A DNA stretch of 64,000 bases from a virus (IMGVR_UViG_3300048883_000431:48230-112229), one strand, 5' to 3'; counted from the first letter of the stretch, positions 9,039 to 19,621 are shown. Notes: generated by a model not told the origin, from the sequence alone. A program made the numbers and translations.

Positions 9039-12000
9039 ATGCCATCTGAGCGGTTTTTCCTACAGGTATGGGACAAGGACGCGAAGCTCGTCACCCACTG
9101 GCTCCCCTACGCCCACGACATTGTGGAGGAGGAGGAGCTCAACGTCGAGCACACGCTCAAGTTCAAGCTCCCCATGTCGGACTCGCGGTCGGCTGACGTC
9201 GGGTTCCGTAATATCGTGCGGCTCATCGACGCGGAGAAGGGGTTCTTCGCTACGTCGTGCTCCGGTGTGGACGAGGGAGCCAAGACGATAGACGTTCCTG
9301 ACGCAAGTCGCCTATCCGTGGACGACTACGTCCTCATCTACGACTCCCCGACCACGCCAACCAAGTCGTTCGTCGCCAAGATACTCGCCGTGGACGGAAC
9401 AACGCTGACGCTGTCACGGATGGACTTCGTGCCCACCGCAGGGACAGAGTCTGGCGGACGCACCTACGCGGAGATTGAGGGGGACGCCTACGTCGACTGG
9501 GTGGGGCGCGGGTACATCGACCTCCTCGGCGACTCGGGCGTCGCGAGTACCGGGTCGCCGGTAATGAAGTGGACGGGTAAGACGTTCCGCGTATGGGACG
9601 TCCGAGACAGTCGCGGGGCGGACGGAGCCCCCGTCCGGGATGTCACGTGCAACCACATAAGCTACGACCTCAACGACACACGGTTCCTAATAGACAGTCG
9701 AACGGACATCACGTTTGGACTGGCATCCACACAGTCGGTTACCAGCAAGCTCATCACCCCGGAGAGGATAGTGGACGAGGTCGTCAAGACCCAGAGAACC
9801 GCGGCAACCGATTTCTCCAATGGGTGGATCAAGGGCGACATCAGTGCACAACTGACGAAGCGTACGGAGACCACCTACTCCGCGTCCGTGGCGATAAGCA
9901 CGGCATCGAGGACGGTGACGGGAACCGGAACCTCCTTCCTATCGGGGGTACGGCAGGGGAGCCGACTCTACACGATCAACCTCGGGACCCTCAACGCCAT
10001 TGTCGACTACGTGGTTTCCGACACGGAGCTACTACTCAAGTCCCTCCCACGGTTCACCACGACATCCGCAGTTATACAGACCGACCCCGACGTCCGCACC
10101 TTCGAGTTCGACACCAACGGGAGCCTTCGATCCGCCATCGTCAAGATAGCGGAGGTCTGGCGTGACGACAAACAGGACGTCCACCTGACCTACGGCGAGG
10201 ACAAGTCGATCAACGTGGCGAAGGTGGATAACCCGAACGCATCCGATCCCACCGGGGACATGGAGATACGTCTCGGGAAGAACCTCCAGTCGTCCTCGCG
10301 GAAGCAAGACGTAGCGGGGTTCGGGAACACCGTGTACGCGACGGGCGGGACAAGCGGGTGGGTGGGAGCGCAAACGGGACAGCACTTTACCATAGGGGGT
10401 AATCCGGCCACGCTTCCGTTCCACCGTAACACCCGTGACAAGTTCCGTCTAGACACCCCGACCGAGATACGTCAGCTACGGTGGGGCGACCCCGTCACGA
10501 TCATGCACCAGCCCATGAACGTGAACGTGAGCGGGTGGACTGACGACAACGAGATTTTGATTAACTTCCGCGGGGCAATCCCCACCATATCCAGCGCTCT
10601 AGGCGATACGTTCGGCCACCTCGACTCCGACACAACCTACTACTTCCGAGTGGCTCCGGTGGACGCGGACGGTAAGGAGGGGCCTGCCTCACTGGAGGCC
10701 ACGGAAACACTGGCCCCTGGGGAGCACTCCGTCATGGTGTCCTACTCGGGGGGCGGGTCTACCTACAGGGTCTACTTCTCAACCACATCCGGGGAGTACA
10801 CGGAATACATCACCGACACGGCCTCCCCCTTCCAGCTTACGACCGAGGGAGGGGCCAAGAAGGGCTCCCCCAAGGACTTCGACGCGACGAGCTACACAAA
10901 CGGCATGATACTCGTCCGTGACTACGACAGCTCCGGTGCGGGCTCGGTCGTCGACGTGGACATCGGAGCGGGACAGCTACGGACCATCGAGTCCATGACC
11001 AAGGTGGGCCACGTGTCGAACACGGACGAGTCCTCTCTCTACTACCGCGTCAAGACTACCAGCCCTTGGGCAGTCCTTCCGTCAACCCACTACGATGTCG
11101 TCTTGTGCAAGGGCCCCGACGCGTTTATGACTCCCATAACCGGGTTCGGGGTGTTCCAGAAGCGTCTGCCGTCCGACGGAAGCTACTCCAGCCAGGAGCC
11201 CCATGCCACCATCGAGACTGGGTCGGGGGGCCGCCGGTTCAACGCGCGGCTCGGGGACCCGGGGGTGGGGTACCAGTCAAGCACCCACGCTTCGGGCTTT
11301 GACACGTTCAAGGACCACTACACGGGCGGGGTCATCCAGCTTAGGGACAGTAGGGGGACGTCCGCTACGACTAGTTCCCTGGCGGACGATACCCAGCTTG
11401 ACGGGCAGCAGCGAGTGATACTGTCCAGCGGGCGTGGGAGTCAGAACGAGTCCCACGCGTCGCAGACGGACATGATCGTTAAGTTCAAGAGCCCCGGAAC
11501 CCTCAACAACCTCCTCCCCCACTACGAGATGACGGGTCCATCGCAGCTTGTGCACGAATACGACGACGGGGACTACGACATCACCACGGAAATCGTTACC
11601 ACCCCAGTCAACGGACTGAGGGTCACGGTGGTCGGGGCGGAGCGCACACGTACGAACACGGTGACCTACACCAACTCGGCGTCACAGAAGTACGGGCAGG
11701 ATCGCGGCGGGGAACTCGACTTCCTTGAGATTTCCGTGGGGGACGAAGTCTACGCGGAGTACGGCGGGGAGTGGCTGATCGGGAACGTGGGGATGGTCGA
11801 CGTGGCCAACAAGCGTGTCTGGCTCGACGGCGGGTTTATCAACGGGATGTACACCGGAGGGTCACTCGACGAGCACACCCCGTCGACGAACGCCCCCATG
11901 ATTATCCGCAAGCCTCGGCCCAACTTCAACCACGAGTCCGGCATTGGAAACATGTTCCATCCGGTCCTTCACCGGGACAGTGCCGGGGACGGGGATTCGC

Positions 12001-13655
12001 CGGATTCTGTTCAGGGACACTGCTACTTGGCGGAAGCGGACTACACCGACTCGGGTGGGGATACCGCCTCCTGGGGGACTGGTGCTGAATCCGACGTCGG
12101 CGGGGTCAAGGAGGGGATTGGGCACGCCCTGGAGGTATCCACGCAGAGCGCGATTGAGAACCAGCTCTACCTTCTTTGGGACGGCGCGGCATCGACCACG
12201 CACACCGACATCACCCTCAAAAGGATACTCCTCGTTCGGCCGAACACCTTCACCTGGGTGTCGACCCTACAGTCCCCCTTCAAGTACGCCGACGGGGATG
12301 TTGTCGTTCTTATGATCGCGGAGACCGGCGGTCCCCTAACAATTGGTAAGCGCATTGCGGGGCAGTCCTGGGTCTACGGGGTCACCGGGGACCTCTCGGA
12401 GGACCACGAGTACGGGGGTATCACGGGGACGGCGATCCCGGTCCAGGATGGGCATGGGGTAAGGTTCCCCGCCGGGTCGCGTGTCTTCATCGGTGCCCAG
12501 GCCCCAAACACCGCCATCGAGTACGCCACCCGACGGGGGGACGCTAGGCTCGGGCAGGTACGCGAGGTGGACAGTGTGGTAGTGGGCGCGGATCAGTCCC
12601 CCACGAGAGCGTTCGACATTCTCAACCTCACGGCGCGTTTGGACACCCTCCCCCAGCCGGGCGACCGGGTCGAGGTCCTGACGGTGGCGGACGCGGCGTC
12701 GATCTCCACCTACGGGCGCGTGGAACGCCCTGCCGAGCACACGGAAATCCTGGACCCCGAGGAGCTCTACCGGATTGCCCGGAAGGACTTACGACTAGGG
12801 AAGGACCCGATCCCACGCTACGAGGTGTCCGTGCTTGATCTGGAGTTTATGAACCCGACCAGTCGATACGAGTTCGACGGGGCGGTCATCGGGAACACAT
12901 ACAGGATCATAGACAGCGACTACGACCTGGATAGGTCTGACTTCAAGCTCGTGAAGATCAAGCGGGACTACGAGACCCCCCTTGAGTCCCGGATGCAGTT
13001 CGACCACCACGAGAAGACGCTCATGCGTGGATTCACTCTGTCCACGGAGTTCCGTCTCCGCAAGGAAGCCCTGGCGAGAGAGCAAGTACGGTACGCCCAG
13101 GACTCGCCCAAGTGCATCTACTTCGACACGGTCACCCGACGGTGCAGGAAGGTCAAGCCGCCGAACTCGTTCTGCAATACGCAGTCGAGCAACCGCGACG
13201 GGCGTCTTCGCGGCGACAACGCACGCTTGACCACCAGTGACTGTCGGAACTTCACCCCGCCTGACAACGCGAACCTGAAATTCTTCAGCCACACGGATTC
13301 GCAGAGCTTCACGCTGGGGAGTGGGACCACGAGCCTGTCCTTCGACCTCGACGTGCTCGCCAACCCCGATCAAGGGACCACGGGGATGCAGTGGGACATC
13401 GAGGACAAGCCGAAGCCCGTCGCGTTCGTGACCGACGCCTACTACCTGGACCAGTACTCCAACAAGACGTACGTGTCCCCCGGGGACCTCTCCGCCACGT
13501 TTGACCAGGACGACGACGGGGAGTTCACACCCAACGACGCTTTCTTCGGTACGGGAGCCCGTGTTACAATAGCCAGAGCCGGGTCGTTTGACTCCGGCGA
13601 GGCGTTGACCATCTTAGGAACACTACTGGTCGTTCTTCCTGGGTCTAGGGCTTAA
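9039..13655 (+). CDS. Large tail-tip / baseplate protein (Gp37/Tal-like N-terminus, FnIII-like module)
   Basis: The protein has 1538 aa. Its N-terminus (RFFLQVWDKDAKLVTHWLPY) resembles the start of siphovirus Gp37-like / tail-associated (Tal) proteins, the hub at the tail tip. A fibronectin-III-like module lies near residues 515-610 (TTYYFRVAPVDADG, then STYRVYFST). The C-terminal 300 residues include a Cys-containing segment around CIYFDTVTRRCRKVKPPNSF. It probably forms the tail tip and contacts the host envelope. No peptidase or lysozyme active site was recognised. The start immediately follows the previous stop and its TAA overlaps the ATG of the GT9 gene, so expression of the three is coupled. 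Confidence 0.6.
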   Translation: MPSERFFLQVWDKDAKLVTHWLPYAHDIVEEEELNVEHTLKFKLPMSDSRSADVGFRNIVRLIDAEKGFFATSCSGVDEGAKTIDVPDASRLSVDDYVLIYDSPTTPTKSFVAKILAVDGTTLTLSRMDFVPTAGTESGGRTYAEIEGDAYVDWVGRGYIDLLGDSGVASTGSPVMKWTGKTFRVWDVRDSRGADGAPVRDVTCNHISYDLNDTRFLIDSRTDITFGLASTQSVTSKLITPERIVDEVVKTQRTAATDFSNGWIKGDISAQLTKRTETTYSASVAISTASRTVTGTGTSFLSGVRQGSRLYTINLGTLNAIVDYVVSDTELLLKSLPRFTTTSAVIQTDPDVRTFEFDTNGSLRSAIVKIAEVWRDDKQDVHLTYGEDKSINVAKVDNPNASDPTGDMEIRLGKNLQSSSRKQDVAGFGNTVYATGGTSGWVGAQTGQHFTIGGNPATLPFHRNTRDKFRLDTPTEIRQLRWGDPVTIMHQPMNVNVSGWTDDNEILINFRGAIPTISSALGDTFGHLDSDTTYYFRVAPVDADGKEGPASLEATETLAPGEHSVMVSYSGGGSTYRVYFSTTSGEYTEYITDTASPFQLTTEGGAKKGSPKDFDATSYTNGMILVRDYDSSGAGSVVDVDIGAGQLRTIESMTKVGHVSNTDESSLYYRVKTTSPWAVLPSTHYDVVLCKGPDAFMTPITGFGVFQKRLPSDGSYSSQEPHATIETGSGGRRFNARLGDPGVGYQSSTHASGFDTFKDHYTGGVIQLRDSRGTSATTSSLADDTQLDGQQRVILSSGRGSQNESHASQTDMIVKFKSPGTLNNLLPHYEMTGPSQLVHEYDDGDYDITTEIVTTPVNGLRVTVVGAERTRTNTVTYTNSASQKYGQDRGGELDFLEISVGDEVYAEYGGEWLIGNVGMVDVANKRVWLDGGFINGMYTGGSLDEHTPSTNAPMIIRKPRPNFNHESGIGNMFHPVLHRDSAGDGDSPDSVQGHCYLAEADYTDSGGDTASWGTGAESDVGGVKEGIGHALEVSTQSAIENQLYLLWDGAASTTHTDITLKRILLVRPNTFTWVSTLQSPFKYADGDVVVLMIAETGGPLTIGKRIAGQSWVYGVTGDLSEDHEYGGITGTAIPVQDGHGVRFPAGSRVFIGAQAPNTAIEYATRRGDARLGQVREVDSVVVGADQSPTRAFDILNLTARLDTLPQPGDRVEVLTVADAASISTYGRVERPAEHTEILDPEELYRIARKDLRLGKDPIPRYEVSVLDLEFMNPTSRYEFDGAVIGNTYRIIDSDYDLDRSDFKLVKIKRDYETPLESRMQFDHHEKTLMRGFTLSTEFRLRKEALAREQVRYAQDSPKCIYFDTVTRRCRKVKPPNSFCNTQSSNRDGRLRGDNARLTTSDCRNFTPPDNANLKFFSHTDSQSFTLGSGTTSLSFDLDVLANPDQGTTGMQWDIEDKPKPVAFVTDAYYLDQYSNKTYVSPGDLSATFDQDDDGEFTPNDAFFGTGARVTIARAGSFDSGEALTILGTLLVVLPGSRA

Positions 13656-15802
13656 TGGGACACAACTCCATCGTCTACCAGAGGGAAACTGGGGCCATCG
13701 TCCAGAAGACCTCGTCCATGTCCGTCCTTCAGCCGCGCGATGTAGCTAAGGGGCTGGTTCTCCTACATCTCCCGGCCCATCTCAGCCGAATACTGCTGGT
13801 GGAGCACACCCACGTCCGATTGTCCAACGGGGAGGCTGTCGGCTTCCACGCCGTGGGCGGTGGGTTCGGGGGGTCAGCAATATCCCACACCCAGCCCCTG
13901 GTACCCGACGGCAAGGCCAGTAAGATCGCGGTGTCCGCTCTTGGGGACGTCATACTGTCCCTACCCGCTGCCGAAGAATACGCCCGGACCCTTGACGGGG
14001 GGATCACCTACATAACCGACGGGCAGATGGTCGAGTTCCTGAGTCGGATTCCGTTCGTAGCCCGCGCGGTCTCCGGTCTACGCGCAAGATACGCCCCTGG
14101 GAGATACATCAACCTCGGGACACTGGGCGAGGCGGTTCCTCCAAGCGAACGACTCCCCCGACCGGAGCAGTACGCGGACATCCTTGGGGTCACCCTCAGC
14201 CTGACGAGTATGCCGAATTACCTGACGTCGGGACCAGAGGAACTGGCCTGGGCCTCGTCCGTCGTGGAGAATCTCCCTCGCCCCATCGTGATGGTGTCCC
14301 CCTTCACGGGGAGCACGTTGAAGGAGTGGCGTAAGGAGCGCGATCTCATGGCAGCCATGCCCGACGTGACCTTCCTGATGGTGGGGAAGAAGTCGGCGTC
14401 CACCGGGCTAGACAACGTCGTGAGCTTGGGCGGTCGGACAACGGTCACGTCGCTCATGTCCCTGATGACACTGTGCGATGCAGGCGGCTTCTTGGACACC
14501 GGACTCATGCACGTGGCCGGTATGGTGGGGACGCCCTACGTTGCAGTCTTTGGAGGGGTCCATCCCCCGGTCGAGTTCACATCCCTCTACGATACCGTCC
14601 ACACGCTGTCATCGCGGGATCATCGCGCCGTCACGGACATGTCCACGTCGGACTGCTCCCCCTGCTACCTCGGTAAGTCAGGCTCATGCTTGGGGACCGA
14701 GCACGAGCGGTGGTGTATGCGGAGTATCGAGATCGACGAGGTGGGGACCAAGCTCCGGGAAGTGCTTGATGGGAACGGGCGCAGGGGGCCGAGTAAGTGG
14801 TCCACGCCGAAGGGGCGTCCACGAAAGGCCACAAAGAGCGTAGCAGTTGTGTGCGTTGGCGGGTTCGGGGACACCCTGGTGGCCCTCAACACCCTCCGGG
14901 AGTTATCCCCCAAGCTCCGAGAATCCTACCCAAGCGCGGAGATCGACTTCGTAGTTCGGGACGACTATCGGGCACTGAAGGACCTGCCCTGGTTTGACAA
15001 CTGGCGGGCGGTCTCCGGTGGCACGACCCAGGCGAAGTCCATGGAGTGGTGCCAGAGTAACTACGACCTCACGATAGAGCTCAAGCACGGCAACCCCAAG
15101 TCGGACCCGTTCGGTCCCGACCCCATAGCTCTGGTACAGTCCAGAAACCTCGGAGACCTGTCGTTTACCCCGGACGGTGGGACTCTCACGCACCACCTCG
15201 ACGTCCTCTCCCCTGGACGTGCCGAGGTGGCCCGGCTATCCCGGGTGCTTCCGCCCGAAGGGGAGTACGTGGTCTTGGCGAACGGGACCGACGTGACACT
15301 TGGGAATCTGACGAAGGCAGTGGGGGGCAAGTTCTTCGGCGACCTGGGACGCCTCATCGCCGAAGCCGGGCTTACGCCGGTGGTCGTAGGTGTCAAGGGG
15401 GCGGGAGCTGTCGCGATCCCCGGCGCGCTCGATCTTGTGGGGAAGACCAGTCTCGGAGGGCTGGCGTCCGTCCTTCGCGGCGCGCGCGGGGTGGTGTCCA
15501 TCGACAACGGGGTTGTTCACCTCGCCTCCCAGATAGGCGTCCCGTGTGTCGTTCTGTTTGGGCCGACCAGCGCCGCCTTCTGGGGGTACGAGTTCAACCT
15601 GAACGTGACCCCCGAACCAAACACCTGCAGCGAGGCCCCCTGCTGGCTTACCACCCGGGATTGGCACACGGCCTGCAAGGTCGACCCGATGTCCACCGGG
15701 ACCCCGGCCTGCATGGGTTCGTATGACGCTGCTAGAATATGGGCGTTGGCTGGTCGCTATCTGGAAGATCGTCAGCTCGGGGGCGTCGTCGCGTCGTCGT
15801 GA
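13655..15802 (+). CDS. Double-domain GT9 (heptosyltransferase-like) glycosyltransferase
   Basis: The 715-aa protein has two GT9-type domains. The first has the N-terminal motif SALGDVILSLPA near residue 93 and DTGLMHVAGMVGTP near 280. The second has VGGFGDTLVALNTL near 400 and SIDNGVVHLASQIGVP near 615, followed by VVLFGPT, which closely matches the acceptor/donor region of ADP-heptose LPS heptosyltransferases. Cys-rich stretches follow each domain. The family transfers sugars from nucleotide-activated donors. The ATG overlaps the stop of the tail-tip gene (TAATG), which ties this enzyme to virion production. Its last 71 bases overlap the convergent gene on the other strand. The donor and acceptor are unknown. 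Confidence 0.8.
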   Translation: MGHNSIVYQRETGAIVQKTSSMSVLQPRDVAKGLVLLHLPAHLSRILLVEHTHVRLSNGEAVGFHAVGGGFGGSAISHTQPLVPDGKASKIAVSALGDVILSLPAAEEYARTLDGGITYITDGQMVEFLSRIPFVARAVSGLRARYAPGRYINLGTLGEAVPPSERLPRPEQYADILGVTLSLTSMPNYLTSGPEELAWASSVVENLPRPIVMVSPFTGSTLKEWRKERDLMAAMPDVTFLMVGKKSASTGLDNVVSLGGRTTVTSLMSLMTLCDAGGFLDTGLMHVAGMVGTPYVAVFGGVHPPVEFTSLYDTVHTLSSRDHRAVTDMSTSDCSPCYLGKSGSCLGTEHERWCMRSIEIDEVGTKLREVLDGNGRRGPSKWSTPKGRPRKATKSVAVVCVGGFGDTLVALNTLRELSPKLRESYPSAEIDFVVRDDYRALKDLPWFDNWRAVSGGTTQAKSMEWCQSNYDLTIELKHGNPKSDPFGPDPIALVQSRNLGDLSFTPDGGTLTHHLDVLSPGRAEVARLSRVLPPEGEYVVLANGTDVTLGNLTKAVGGKFFGDLGRLIAEAGLTPVVVGVKGAGAVAIPGALDLVGKTSLGGLASVLRGARGVVSIDNGVVHLASQIGVPCVVLFGPTSAAFWGYEFNLNVTPEPNTCSEAPCWLTTRDWHTACKVDPMSTGTPACMGSYDAARIWALAGRYLEDRQLGGVVASS

Positions 15803-16748
15803 ACGCCTCCCTGACCGCCTTGGCTGCCCTCGCGACCTTGAATCCGACCACCAAGTGCCCTCCCACCCTCATAACGCGCTGACGGGCTTCCCACGCACCG
15901 AGGTGATCCCCCGATACGTTCACGGAGCACCGACGCACCGTGGGGTCAGCCATCTCCGCGATGACCGTGTCCCTGTACGCGCCGTCTCTCCTACGGATGG
16001 ACACCCCGAACATGTCGACCGGCTCCCCGTCCAGGTCAGTCCGGTAGTCCTCGATGTTGTCGTAAGCGCCGTCGAGCTTCCCCTGGAAGTAGTGGCTCAT
16101 CGTCTTGCGTTCGTAGGCAGTAGGGATGGCGTAGTACTCGAAGTTCTGGATGTAGACCGTGTTGGGGGAGTTGAAGTCCGGCGGGCTCTGCCCCCGCCAC
16201 CCGTCGGTGCACAGGTTCACGGACACGGGTACCGGGATGTCGCGGGAGCCCATCAGTAGACCAGCCCCCATCCGCTCCTTGCCCCCGTGGTGCAGGTCCG
16301 GGTGGTTGCGAGAGAGAACCGGGAGGACCTTGGGGATGGCGTGCTTAACATGCCAACCGTTGAAGTAGTTGACCGACCCTAGTCCTATGGACACGACACT
16401 ACGCGGAAGGGGCGGGAGAACCTTCTGGAAGAGCGGTGCCACCGTGCGGTCGATCACCCAATACGGCTCCATCTCGATGAGCCAGTCCTGCCCCAGCTTA
16501 CGTCGGGTCTCCGTCTTCCACTGGCCGAGGGGGCCCGCGACGTTGAGGGGGATGTTCGCCTCCTCGACAGTGACGTTCTGGTACTGACCCGCCAACTCCT
16601 GGCAGAGCTCGTGTGTCCCGTCCTCGAACCGTGGGTCGTAGTCGATGTGGACCCGCTCCACGACGGCGGCGACGGCGTCGACGGACGCACGGAGTGGCTC
16701 GTCGAACTCGACAGGACGGCTGAGGTTGTAGAAGGCCGCTACTGACAT
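15732..16748 (-). CDS. Putative glycosyltransferase (GT-A/GT2-like), last gene of glycan operon
   Basis: The protein has 338 aa. It begins MSVAAFYNLSRPVEFDEPL and has an acidic segment VERVHIDYDPRFEDG, then WLIEMEPYWVIDR, resembling the Asp-containing sugar-nucleotide site of GT-A enzymes. This is a weak match, and the glycan-operon context carries most of the assignment. It has AAGGGG upstream of the ATG. The C-terminal tail is basic. Its 3' end overlaps the GT9 gene on the opposite strand by 71 bp, with no clear terminator between the two convergent operons. Confidence 0.5.
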   Translation of the reverse strand: MSVAAFYNLSRPVEFDEPLRASVDAVAAVVERVHIDYDPRFEDGTHELCQELAGQYQNVTVEEANIPLNVAGPLGQWKTETRRKLGQDWLIEMEPYWVIDRTVAPLFQKVLPPLPRSVVSIGLGSVNYFNGWHVKHAIPKVLPVLSRNHPDLHHGGKERMGAGLLMGSRDIPVPVSVNLCTDGWRGQSPPDFNSPNTVYIQNFEYYAIPTAYERKTMSHYFQGKLDGAYDNIEDYRTDLDGEPVDMFGVSIRRRDGAYRDTVIAEMADPTVRRCSVNVSGDHLGAWEARQRVMRVGGHLVVGFKVARAAKAVREAFTTTRRRPRADDLPDSDQPTPIF

Positions 16749-16757
16749 CGTTACCCC

Positions 16758-17831
16758 TTACTGGAGATCATGGAGCCACCTGTTGAGCTTCTCGGCGTGG
16801 AAGTCCCAGTCGAACAGGGTCTGCGCTATATCGTAGCATCGACGCCCCACGCGGTCAAGCCAGGGAATGTCCGACGTGAGCTCGCGGATGAGTCCAGCAC
16901 AGCTCTCCGGGCTGTTCAGGTCAAACTCGAAGCAGGTCTCGCCGGGGATGAGGTACCTCCCGGCGGTGCGGAAAGCGTAGAACGACTGTGGCACCAGGGC
17001 GGGGCGTCCCGCGTAGACGGTCTGGAGTAGCGAGTGTCCCCACCCCTCGTGCAGCTTCATGTGGAGATTCAGGGAGGTGTCGCGGACCTTCCCCGGAATC
17101 TCGCCCTCGGACAGAAGTTCGGACGCCTCCCCCTCGTTCCCCCCACCGTACAGAAGGAACTCATGTCCAGGAAGCTGCCCCCGCACGGTCTTCCAGTATC
17201 CGTAGGGGTCGTATCGAACCTCGTCGGTGGGTGCCTGGCAGTAGGGGCACTCCCTGGTGTCAAAGTCGTGCTTCACGAACTGCGCGTTGGTCATGTCCGT
17301 AAAGCAGTTGATGAAGGTCCCAATGCGCCGCGCGTTGGCGTGCGTTATGGGGGTATAGGACTCCCCGCACTGGAGGTTGAGCTCCTGGGGGAGCATGATC
17401 TTGCGTACCCCCGGAGGGGCGGCATTGTAGGTGAAGGTGTCCGACGATATTAGGTTCGGGAAGTCCGCCCAGGAGTACTGCGTCCCCTCGTTGCCCGCAT
17501 GGCAGACCATCTTCGCGTTGGGGTGGTACTTGTCCCGCCACTTGGTGAACAGGGGCATGGTGTCGATCCGCGTGCACAGCAGAATGTCCCACTCGGTGTC
17601 TCTGAACTCCGAGAACCCGATGGTCCCGTGCGGCGGCCACCCTTCGCGGTCGGGCCACGCGCCCCAGTCCTTGTCCCACATGCTTTCGTGGAAGATGCCG
17701 CCCCCAAAGGCACGCCACATCGGGGCGAAGGACTCGTCGGGTCCGTAAGCCTCGTGACCGCATCGACCGGACAGGGTGGACAGCAGTCCACGGAACAGTC
17801 CGTAGTGGTGGAAGTCAACGAATATCTTCAC
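16758..17831 (-). CDS. Glycosyltransferase, GT4-like (GT-B)
   Basis: The C-terminal region (GWGHSLLQTVYAGRPALVPQ, then GRYLIPGETCFEFD) matches the donor-binding half of GT4-type GT-B enzymes, where a conserved helix precedes the changed acceptor pocket. I place the start at the GTG at 17831 (VKIFVDFHHYGLF). It overlaps the FkbM stop by GTGA and has AAGGAAGG upstream; a longer frame upstream lies inside the FkbM gene. The protein is 357 aa. The sugar and acceptor cannot be told from sequence. Confidence 0.7.
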   Translation of the reverse strand: MKIFVDFHHYGLFRGLLSTLSGRCGHEAYGPDESFAPMWRAFGGGIFHESMWDKDWGAWPDREGWPPHGTIGFSEFRDTEWDILLCTRIDTMPLFTKWRDKYHPNAKMVCHAGNEGTQYSWADFPNLISSDTFTYNAAPPGVRKIMLPQELNLQCGESYTPITHANARRIGTFINCFTDMTNAQFVKHDFDTRECPYCQAPTDEVRYDPYGYWKTVRGQLPGHEFLLYGGGNEGEASELLSEGEIPGKVRDTSLNLHMKLHEGWGHSLLQTVYAGRPALVPQSFYAFRTAGRYLIPGETCFEFDLNSPESCAGLIRELTSDIPWLDRVGRRCYDIAQTLFDWDFHAEKLNRWLHDLQ

Positions 17832-18535
17832 GCCAGGTCCTTCCTTACCATGTACGCGTGCGGGTGTTCCCACAGTGCTCTCGGCCATTTCGGGTCTTCG
17901 ACGAAGTCGCCCTCAAGGAGGGACACGAACTCCGCCACACCGCCGCGTCCGTGCACCTCAGCAGCTATCCGCCTCATCCGTGTCAGGGTGGCGCGCGGTG
18001 CGTTCGCCACCACGTCCCACTCCGCCCCCTCGCAGTCCATCTTGAGTATCTGGACCTCACGGCTGGGGAAGTCCCGCAGTGCCGACCCCAGCGTGATGGT
18101 GTGGGTGACATAGTGACCACTGACCCACACCGGCGCGGTTTCCCCCACAAATCTGTGCGGTAAGTCGTCCATGGGGATTTTGACGGTCAGTGCCTCTCCG
18201 TCCACCCGGCCTATTGCGCGGCACCACAGAACGGGGGCCAGTGGGTGATCGTTGAGTGCGAAGTGGCACGCCTGTAGAGCTACGTTCTCAGGTATGGGCT
18301 CCACGATAACCGCCTGACACCCAAACAAGGCGGAGGCAGCGAGTCCGAACGCCCCGATATGACCGCCAACGTCCAGGACCAGGTCGCCTGCCCGCAGCCC
18401 CGCCTCGGCGAGACGGTAGACATCCTTGTGTATCACCTGGTGGGCTATGGACTTATCGTTGGTCCCCTCCCGATGGAACAGACGGAGGTCCCGCTTGGTG
18501 ACAATCGACGTGCGAGCCATCGGCTGACTATACAT
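17828..18535 (-). CDS. FkbM-family SAM-dependent methyltransferase
   Basis: The 235-aa protein has the FkbM signature: LVLDVGGHIGAFG near residue 50 (SAM-binding Gly-rich loop) and LKMDCEGAEWDV near residue 165. FkbM enzymes O-methylate sugars or polyketides; here a glycan substrate is likely because glycosyltransferases flank it on both sides. The ATG at 18535 lies one base after the upstream stop. The stop overlaps the next GTG in GTGA, showing translational coupling. Confidence 0.8.
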   Translation of the reverse strand: MYSQPMARTSIVTKRDLRLFHREGTNDKSIAHQVIHKDVYRLAEAGLRAGDLVLDVGGHIGAFGLAASALFGCQAVIVEPIPENVALQACHFALNDHPLAPVLWCRAIGRVDGEALTVKIPMDDLPHRFVGETAPVWVSGHYVTHTITLGSALRDFPSREVQILKMDCEGAEWDVVANAPRATLTRMRRIAAEVHGRGGVAEFVSLLEGDFVEDPKWPRALWEHPHAYMVRKDLA

Positions 18536-18536
18536 G

Positions 18537-19613
18537 CTACCAACTCCCAACGTATCCGCGCACGGCCTTGCGCCACTTAGCGTCAATCGTTGCGCGACCG
18601 AAGTGCTTGATGGCGGCGGCTCGCGCGCGACGCCCCATCTTCTCCCGCCGGTTCACCGCCTTCGAGGTGTTCCCCATGAGAGACTCAAGATCAGCCCTGC
18701 TCGGACTGTTGAGGACGAGGCACCCCTTACCAAGAATCTTGTCGAGCTCGAACCGTGGGAATATGGGGTCGCCGTGGTCGTAAGCGGGTGTGACCACGGG
18801 CATCCCGGTCATAGCAGCTTCCACTGGGGCGAGTGTGTAAGGGGCCGGGTGGGTACCGAGGTTGAAGAAGACGCTACTCGCCCGCATCTGCGCCTGGAGT
18901 TCGGTATACGATAGGAAGCGCGCGCTCTCACCGAGGGACTCGTTGCCCCTCCCCCCAAGAACCCAGTTGTCGCCCGGGCGTGTCTGGGTGAAGAGGTCCA
19001 TGTGGCAGGAGTCACGTCGGCTCTCCAACTGGTTGGCGACGTAGAGGACGTTTCCCTCGTGACCCGTCCAGCCCTTCCAGGTGTCCGGGTCCCGTCCGAA
19101 GTGGATGACCGGCATCTTGGAGGAAAACAGCGCCGCCTGGGACTTGGAGTAGCTCACAACGAGCGCCCCGTCGTCGTTCAGACACTGCAGCCCGAACTCC
19201 GCGTGCTTACTCATCTGTCCGTTGAGGTGGAGTATGAACGGCATGTGTGGGGCCAGGGCTCCCGCGTAGAGCGTGATGAACCCATACCCGAAGTCGCATT
19301 TCTTCGCGAAGTGCTCGATGGCGGTCCTGGCACGGTCATAGGTCCACGCGTCGATGGTGGGCGCGTCGCGGAAGGGGTCGTTCCCCTTCTCTCCGTATAG
19401 CTTCACCCATCCCTGGGTTCCCCAGATGGCGTCGTATATCTGCTCTTGGAGGTAGTAGTCGTCCTTCGTCGTGCCGACGTCAAGCTGCCCGCGCGACGGG
19501 TTGGCTCGCACCCCATAAACGGAGGGGGCGCACACGTCAAGCCCGAGGCGCTGGAACATGGTGATGAAATCCCACTCATGCTCCTCGTGCCCCGATGTCA
19601 TCATAACCCGCAT
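18537..19613 (-). CDS. Glycosyltransferase, GT4-like
   Basis: The protein has 358 aa. The segment PYTLAPVEAAMTGMPVVTPA near residue 265 corresponds to the E-x7-E-type donor-binding region of GT4 enzymes, and the upstream part (GNVLYVANQLESRRDSCHMD) matches the start of the C-terminal Rossmann domain. It ends in basic helices (RRARAAAIKHFG). It starts at an ATG with a G-rich ribosome-binding site just after the stop of the preceding methyltransferase. Confidence 0.7.
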   Translation of the reverse strand: MRVMMTSGHEEHEWDFITMFQRLGLDVCAPSVYGVRANPSRGQLDVGTTKDDYYLQEQIYDAIWGTQGWVKLYGEKGNDPFRDAPTIDAWTYDRARTAIEHFAKKCDFGYGFITLYAGALAPHMPFILHLNGQMSKHAEFGLQCLNDDGALVVSYSKSQAALFSSKMPVIHFGRDPDTWKGWTGHEGNVLYVANQLESRRDSCHMDLFTQTRPGDNWVLGGRGNESLGESARFLSYTELQAQMRASSVFFNLGTHPAPYTLAPVEAAMTGMPVVTPAYDHGDPIFPRFELDKILGKGCLVLNSPSRADLESLMGNTSKAVNRREKMGRRARAAAIKHFGRATIDAKWRKAVRGYVGSW

Positions 19614-19621
19614 GTCCGCCC